A DNA stretch of 43,263 bases. Origin: Clostridiales bacterium. Its GTDB lineage: Bacteria; Bacillota; Clostridia; Christensenellales; Aristaeellaceae. The stretch is from positions 1 to 43,263 of the forward strand of contig JAAYDR010000063.1 in assembly GCA_012729115.1 (NCBI GenBank). Reading direction: 5' to 3'. How positions within the stretch are numbered: the first letter of the stretch is position 1; every line of letters begins with the position of its first letter. The notes beneath the pieces are model-generated. The model was given only the letters and a program-made list of their open reading frames with translations, searched no databases and was not told the origin of the DNA. The position numbers were made by a program, and so were the translations under genes. Positions 39,866 to 43,263 of this stretch are shown here, piece after piece.

Positions 39866-42247
39866 TTATCCCATGGTAACGGCGATGGTGTGCTCCCCAC
39901 TGTCAAAGCGTGGAATGCGGCGTGCGGATTCGCCATCCACGGTGAGAGAAGCCACACCCTTGCAAACATGAGCGGGATTTTTCACGGTGATGTGGTAGGT
40001 GACGCCCCGCCAGACACGTTGGAGGCTGAAACCATCCCAATCGGCGGGAATGCAGGGATCCACTACCAGTTCTTCCATTTGGGGACGCACACCCAGTAGA
40101 TAGCGGGTGGCGGCATAATATGCCCACCCGGCGGAACCGGTCATGAAGGGATGGCGGGCCCTGCCATGGGCGGTATGATCCTTGCCCATGATGAACTGGC
40201 AATAGCTGTAGGGCTCCGCCTGCCGGATTTCAATGATGTCATTCTGCCGCTGGGGCAGGAGGGCGTTGTAGAACTTCATGGCCCGCTCGCCACGGCCCAA
40301 CAGGGCTTCCGCTACCCAGGCCCAGGGATTGGGATGGCTAAATATGGCTCCGTTCTCCTTGATGCCGGGATAGACCCGGGTGACAAAGCCGATGTCATCA
40401 TTGGGAGTGACAAAGGAAGGGGCGTTGAGCATCAGGCCATATGGGGTGTAGAGATACCGATCCACAGCGTCCATGCAGCGGATCCCCTGCTCATGGGTGG
40501 CAACACCGCAGATCACGGCCCAGGTGTTGCTTTCCATGTGCACCTTGCCCTCAGCGTCCCGATGAGTGCCGATGGGCGCGTTTTTTGCAGTGATGCCCCG
40601 CAGGAACCACTCCCCATCCCAAAGCACCTTTTGGCATGTTTCCTTCATGGCATCGGCCTGCTGTCGGTAATAGTCCGCATCGGCGGTTTTCCCCACGTAG
40701 CGGGCGATATCCTCAAAATGGTCCACGGCCCATAGCAACAGGAAGCTCACCATGGCGCTTTCGCCGCCCTTTAGGTTCAGGCAGTCGTTCCAGTCCGCCC
40801 GGAGTCCCTTGCAGATTCCATGGTAGCCTACCTGAGAGAAGCTGAAATCCAGGATGGCCTTCATGTGGTCGTAAACCGTATCCTCCCCTTCGTCCGCATA
40901 GGGGATTTTCTCCCAAAGCAAGCCGGTTTCCCCAGTCTCCCGCAGATACTCGCAGATGGTGGGGATCAGCCAGAGAGCGTCATCGGCGCATGTGTCCTCA
41001 AGGCCGTGAATCATGTTGCTTTTGGAAGGGGTAGGCACCACAGTGGGGGAGTTGAAGCTTTGCTCTCGCCCCGGTTCGAACCAGACCGGATCGAACAGAT
41101 GCAGGCCATACCCCGCCCTCACCTGCCCACGCAGTAGCTGACGAATTCGCTTCAAACACCCGGCAGGGTCGCAATGGGGGATGCACATGGCGTCTTGCGC
41201 GGTATCCCGATAGCCCAGGCCTGTGCGCCCGCCCACCTCGATAAAGGAGGCAAAGCGGGAGAAGGATACGTTGATCTGGCTCTGATACAGATTCCACAGA
41301 TTCAGGCTGGTGTTCATGTGGGGATCGGGGGTTTGGATCTGGAGGCGGACCAACTTCTCGTCCCAATAACCCCTCAGCGCCACGAAGGCCTGGGCTGTTG
41401 CCTCGTCGGTATACTTCTCCCTGATGCGACGGGCTGCGGCGGCGTCCCCTGTTCCTAACAGGAAGCGCAGATGCACTTCCTGGCCCGGGCCAAGGGTTAA
41501 GCGCTTGTGAAGGGCTCCGCAGTGGTTGCCGCCCAATTCCTCGCTTCCGCTCAGGTGCCCCTGCTCCACAGCGATGGGGTTGGATTCCGTGCGGTAAGGG
41601 CCTATGAAGCTGTCCCGCAGGCTGTCAAATCCGTCAGGTTCAAAGCTGGCGGTAAAAAAATCGTAGCTGTTTTCTTCATAGTGCAGTTCATACTCCACCG
41701 CACCATCTATATAGCGGGAGCCGGTGGCATACAAACTCATCTGAAAGTTCTGGTTGTCCATGTCAATATGGTGAAAACTGAATTCGCAATAGCCATACAC
41801 ACTCAGGCTTCGCGCTCTGCTGCTCTCGTTCTTCAGCCGAACCTCCCAGATTTCCGCTTCATCCTCCAAGGGGATAAACAGCGTCTGGGCTGCGTGGATG
41901 CCCTCGTAGTCGCAGGCATAGATGGAGTAGCCCAGACCGTGGCGACAGGTATACCTGGCCTGGTCCAGGGGAAGGCCCACTGGTTGCCAGCTGATGGACC
42001 AGTACTTCCCGCTGTCCTCATCCCGCAGGTACACATAATGGCCGGGCCGGTCCATGGGCACGCCATTGGGTCTGAATCGGGTGATTCTGTGAAACTGCGG
42101 GCTGCCATTCCACAGGTAACCGCCCGCACATTGATTGACCACAGCGCCCATTGACCGGGTTCCCAGATAGTTGGTAAAGCTCTGGGGTACGTCCACGCGA
42201 TCGATTACATATTCTCTTTGCTCATCGTCAAAATACCCATAACGCAT
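39866..42247 (-). CDS. GH94 disaccharide phosphorylase (chitobiose/cellobiose phosphorylase-like)
   Basis: 793 residues, ATG 42247 behind AAGGGGG. GH94 enzymes split a beta-linked disaccharide with inorganic phosphate to give a sugar 1-phosphate plus a free sugar, saving one ATP. The N-terminus MRYGYFDDEQREYVIDR with NYLG, AGGY and CRHGLGYS is typical of the intracellular cellobiose and N,N'-diacetylchitobiose phosphorylases (about 800 residues). GLGYRDTAQDAM, the general-acid region RADWNDCLNL (about 485), SHPNPWA and MTGSAGWAYYAATRYLLGVRP complete the alpha/alpha barrel. The C-terminal domain closes with DPCIPADWDGF and ITVKNPAHVCKGV. There is no signal peptide, so it acts in the cytoplasm. 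Exact substrate is undecided. Confidence 0.93.
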   Translation of the reverse strand: MRYGYFDDEQREYVIDRVDVPQSFTNYLGTRSMGAVVNQCAGGYLWNGSPQFHRITRFRPNGVPMDRPGHYVYLRDEDSGKYWSISWQPVGLPLDQARYTCRHGLGYSIYACDYEGIHAAQTLFIPLEDEAEIWEVRLKNESSRARSLSVYGYCEFSFHHIDMDNQNFQMSLYATGSRYIDGAVEYELHYEENSYDFFTASFEPDGFDSLRDSFIGPYRTESNPIAVEQGHLSGSEELGGNHCGALHKRLTLGPGQEVHLRFLLGTGDAAAARRIREKYTDEATAQAFVALRGYWDEKLVRLQIQTPDPHMNTSLNLWNLYQSQINVSFSRFASFIEVGGRTGLGYRDTAQDAMCIPHCDPAGCLKRIRQLLRGQVRAGYGLHLFDPVWFEPGREQSFNSPTVVPTPSKSNMIHGLEDTCADDALWLIPTICEYLRETGETGLLWEKIPYADEGEDTVYDHMKAILDFSFSQVGYHGICKGLRADWNDCLNLKGGESAMVSFLLLWAVDHFEDIARYVGKTADADYYRQQADAMKETCQKVLWDGEWFLRGITAKNAPIGTHRDAEGKVHMESNTWAVICGVATHEQGIRCMDAVDRYLYTPYGLMLNAPSFVTPNDDIGFVTRVYPGIKENGAIFSHPNPWAWVAEALLGRGERAMKFYNALLPQRQNDIIEIRQAEPYSYCQFIMGKDHTAHGRARHPFMTGSAGWAYYAATRYLLGVRPQMEELVVDPCIPADWDGFSLQRVWRGVTYHITVKNPAHVCKGVASLTVDGESARRIPRFDSGEHTIAVTMG

Positions 42248-42398
42248 GAGGATGCCCCCTTAGGTAGTAGTGGATGCCAAACATAGCATAGCAAATCCTC
42301 TCACCCCGGGGAATGGAAGGGACTGTTATTTTTTGTATGGGGTTGCCAGTGTTTGCAGGGTGAGGATACGCGGAGGCACAACTTATACAATCCCGGTT

Positions 42399-42417
42399 GG
42401 CTCCGGGGAGCGGAGCC
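42399..42417. other. GC-rich hairpin between asnA and the GH94 gene
   Basis: Perfect 7-bp stem GGCTCCG (42399-42405) and CGGAGCC (42411-42417) with a 5-base loop. An alternative pairing of CCGGGG with CCCCGG competes on the minus strand. No T-tract follows on either strand. It may terminate asnA weakly or protect its 3' end. The rest of the 182-base gap shows no clear promoter for the GH94 gene. Confidence 0.45.
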
Positions 42418-42429
42418 CCCGGCATCCCT

Positions 42430-43263
42430 TTACAACAACGTGATCCCAGCCTTTTCGCAGGCATCCCTGGTCTGCTCGTCCCAGATGGATGACTGTACCT
42501 CGCCAATATGGGCCTTGCCCAGGAGGAGCATGCACAGGCGGCTCTGACCGATGCCGCCGCCCATAGTGAGGGGCAGTTGGTCATCCAGGAGCATCCGATG
42601 AAAGAGCAGATTTCGGCGGTTGTCGCAGCCGGCGGCTGTGAGCTGCTCGTCCAAGGAGTGGCTGTCTACACGGATGCCCATGCTGCTGATTTCAAATGAG
42701 CAATCCAGCAATGGGTTGTAGAAGAGGATGTCGCCATTCAGGTTCCAGTCGTCATAGTCCGGCGCGCGGCCGTCATGGCGCTCGCCATTGCTCAAGGGAG
42801 CCCCGATCTTCATTAAGAACGTGATGGGATGTTCACGGACATAGGCATTTTCCCGTTCCTTGGGAGAAAGGCTCGGGTAGAGATCCAGCAGTTCCTGGGT
42901 GGTGATAAAGGATACATCCCCCGAAAGCTGCGTGCGCAGTTTGGGATAGCGGCCATTGACGGTGAGGGAAGCGTCACGGATACAGCCGACGATGGCACGC
43001 ACCGCTTCCTTGAGCGTATGCAGGTTGCGGGTTTCCGGCGTGATGACCCGCTCCCAATCCCATTGATCCACATAAATCGAGTGAAGATTATCCAATTCTT
43101 CATCCCGCCGGATGGCGTTCATGTCCGTGTAGATTCCCTTCCCGGGGTGAACATCATAACGATAAAGGGCCATGCGCTTCCATTTGGCAAGGCTTTGCAC
43201 CACCTGTGCGTCCAGACCTGCAGCAGGCACATCAAAGCTCACAGGCCGCTCTACACCGTTTAA
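42430..43263 (-). CDS. asnA: Aspartate-ammonia ligase (asparagine synthetase A), N-terminus beyond window
   Basis: About 277 residues are present of an enzyme of roughly 330. The frame runs open to the window edge (LNGVERPVSFDVPAAG), so the start lies outside; a GTG at 43242 is only an internal codon. AsnA makes asparagine from aspartate, ammonia and ATP, and is related to class II aminoacyl-tRNA synthetases. Matching segments are QSLAKWKRMAL, GIYTDMNAIRRDEELDNLHSIYVDQWDWE, RAPDYDDWNLNGDI, FEISSMGIRVD, and motif-3-like GGGIGQSRLCMLLLG with the ATP-binding Arg. The C-terminus (IGEVQSSIW...) is complete. Confidence 0.96.
   Translation of the reverse strand, partial: LNGVERPVSFDVPAAGLDAQVVQSLAKWKRMALYRYDVHPGKGIYTDMNAIRRDEELDNLHSIYVDQWDWERVITPETRNLHTLKEAVRAIVGCIRDASLTVNGRYPKLRTQLSGDVSFITTQELLDLYPSLSPKERENAYVREHPITFLMKIGAPLSNGERHDGRAPDYDDWNLNGDILFYNPLLDCSFEISSMGIRVDSHSLDEQLTAAGCDNRRNLLFHRMLLDDQLPLTMGGGIGQSRLCMLLLGKAHIGEVQSSIWDEQTRDACEKAGITLL

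Overview
The window looks like the chromosome of an anaerobic, Gram-positive-type bacterium of the class Clostridia (Bacillota). This is inferred from gene content: rubrerythrin, a two-subunit [4Fe-4S] class I fumarase, QueH, a YesM/YesN-type two-component system, a GH94 phosphorylase, SpoIID-era-free but L,D-transpeptidase-rich wall proteins, strong AGGAGG ribosome-binding sites and sigma-A-like promoters. Base composition is moderately GC-rich. I see no rRNA or tRNA gene, insertion sequence, phage gene or CRISPR array. The species cannot be named from this sequence alone.

Layout. 1-2.8 kb: the 5' part of a secreted protein of unknown function (minus) diverges from a secreted protein with four peptidoglycan-binding domains and an odd L,D-transpeptidase-like C-terminus. 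2.9-7.3 kb: a translationally coupled minus-strand operon queH-sbcD-sbcC. 7.4-10.6 kb: a secreted Big2/CHAP-like protein, rubrerythrin and a GT4 glycosyltransferase, closed by a strong terminator. 10.7-19.4 kb: the most unusual region, a tight four-gene operon encoding a lipoprotein, a four-helix membrane protein, a tubulin/FtsZ-superfamily protein and a 1235-residue protein with an actin/Hsp70-type ATPase core. 19.4-22.0 kb: an EamA exporter divergent from purB. 22.1-25.7 kb: a coupled pair of secreted proteins (leucine-rich repeats plus SH3b; PstS-like binding protein) and a 192-residue secreted orphan. 25.7-29.2 kb: a radical SAM protein divergent from a phosphoesterase followed by both fumarase subunits. 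29.3-32.6 kb: a polar amino acid ABC transporter (binding protein, permease, ATPase) and a NagD-like HAD phosphatase. 32.6-34.4 kb: a canonical L,D-transpeptidase with four peptidoglycan-binding domains. 34.4-43.3 kb (all minus): response regulator, sugar-binding protein and sensor kinase in one group; a phosphoglucomutase and GH94 phosphorylase in another; and the C-terminal part of asnA.

How the genes work together. The lipoprotein/membrane/tubulin-like/actin-like operon has the composition of a membrane-anchored nucleotide-driven cytoskeletal or membrane-remodelling machine, with one GTPase-type and one ATPase-type filament-family protein made in adjacent, partly overlapping genes. The YesM/YesN/binding-protein group lacks permeases and may be a three-component sugar sensor. 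The neighbouring GH94 enzyme would release a sugar 1-phosphate that the adjacent phosphohexomutase can convert to the 6-phosphate. PurB and fumarase both handle fumarate. Several proteins (two multi-PGBD transpeptidase-type proteins, the CHAP-like protein, SH3b/LRR protein) point to an elaborate cell wall.

Start sites below were chosen by ribosome-binding site position and often differ from the longest open frame. Family assignments rest on motifs read by eye; no database search was run.
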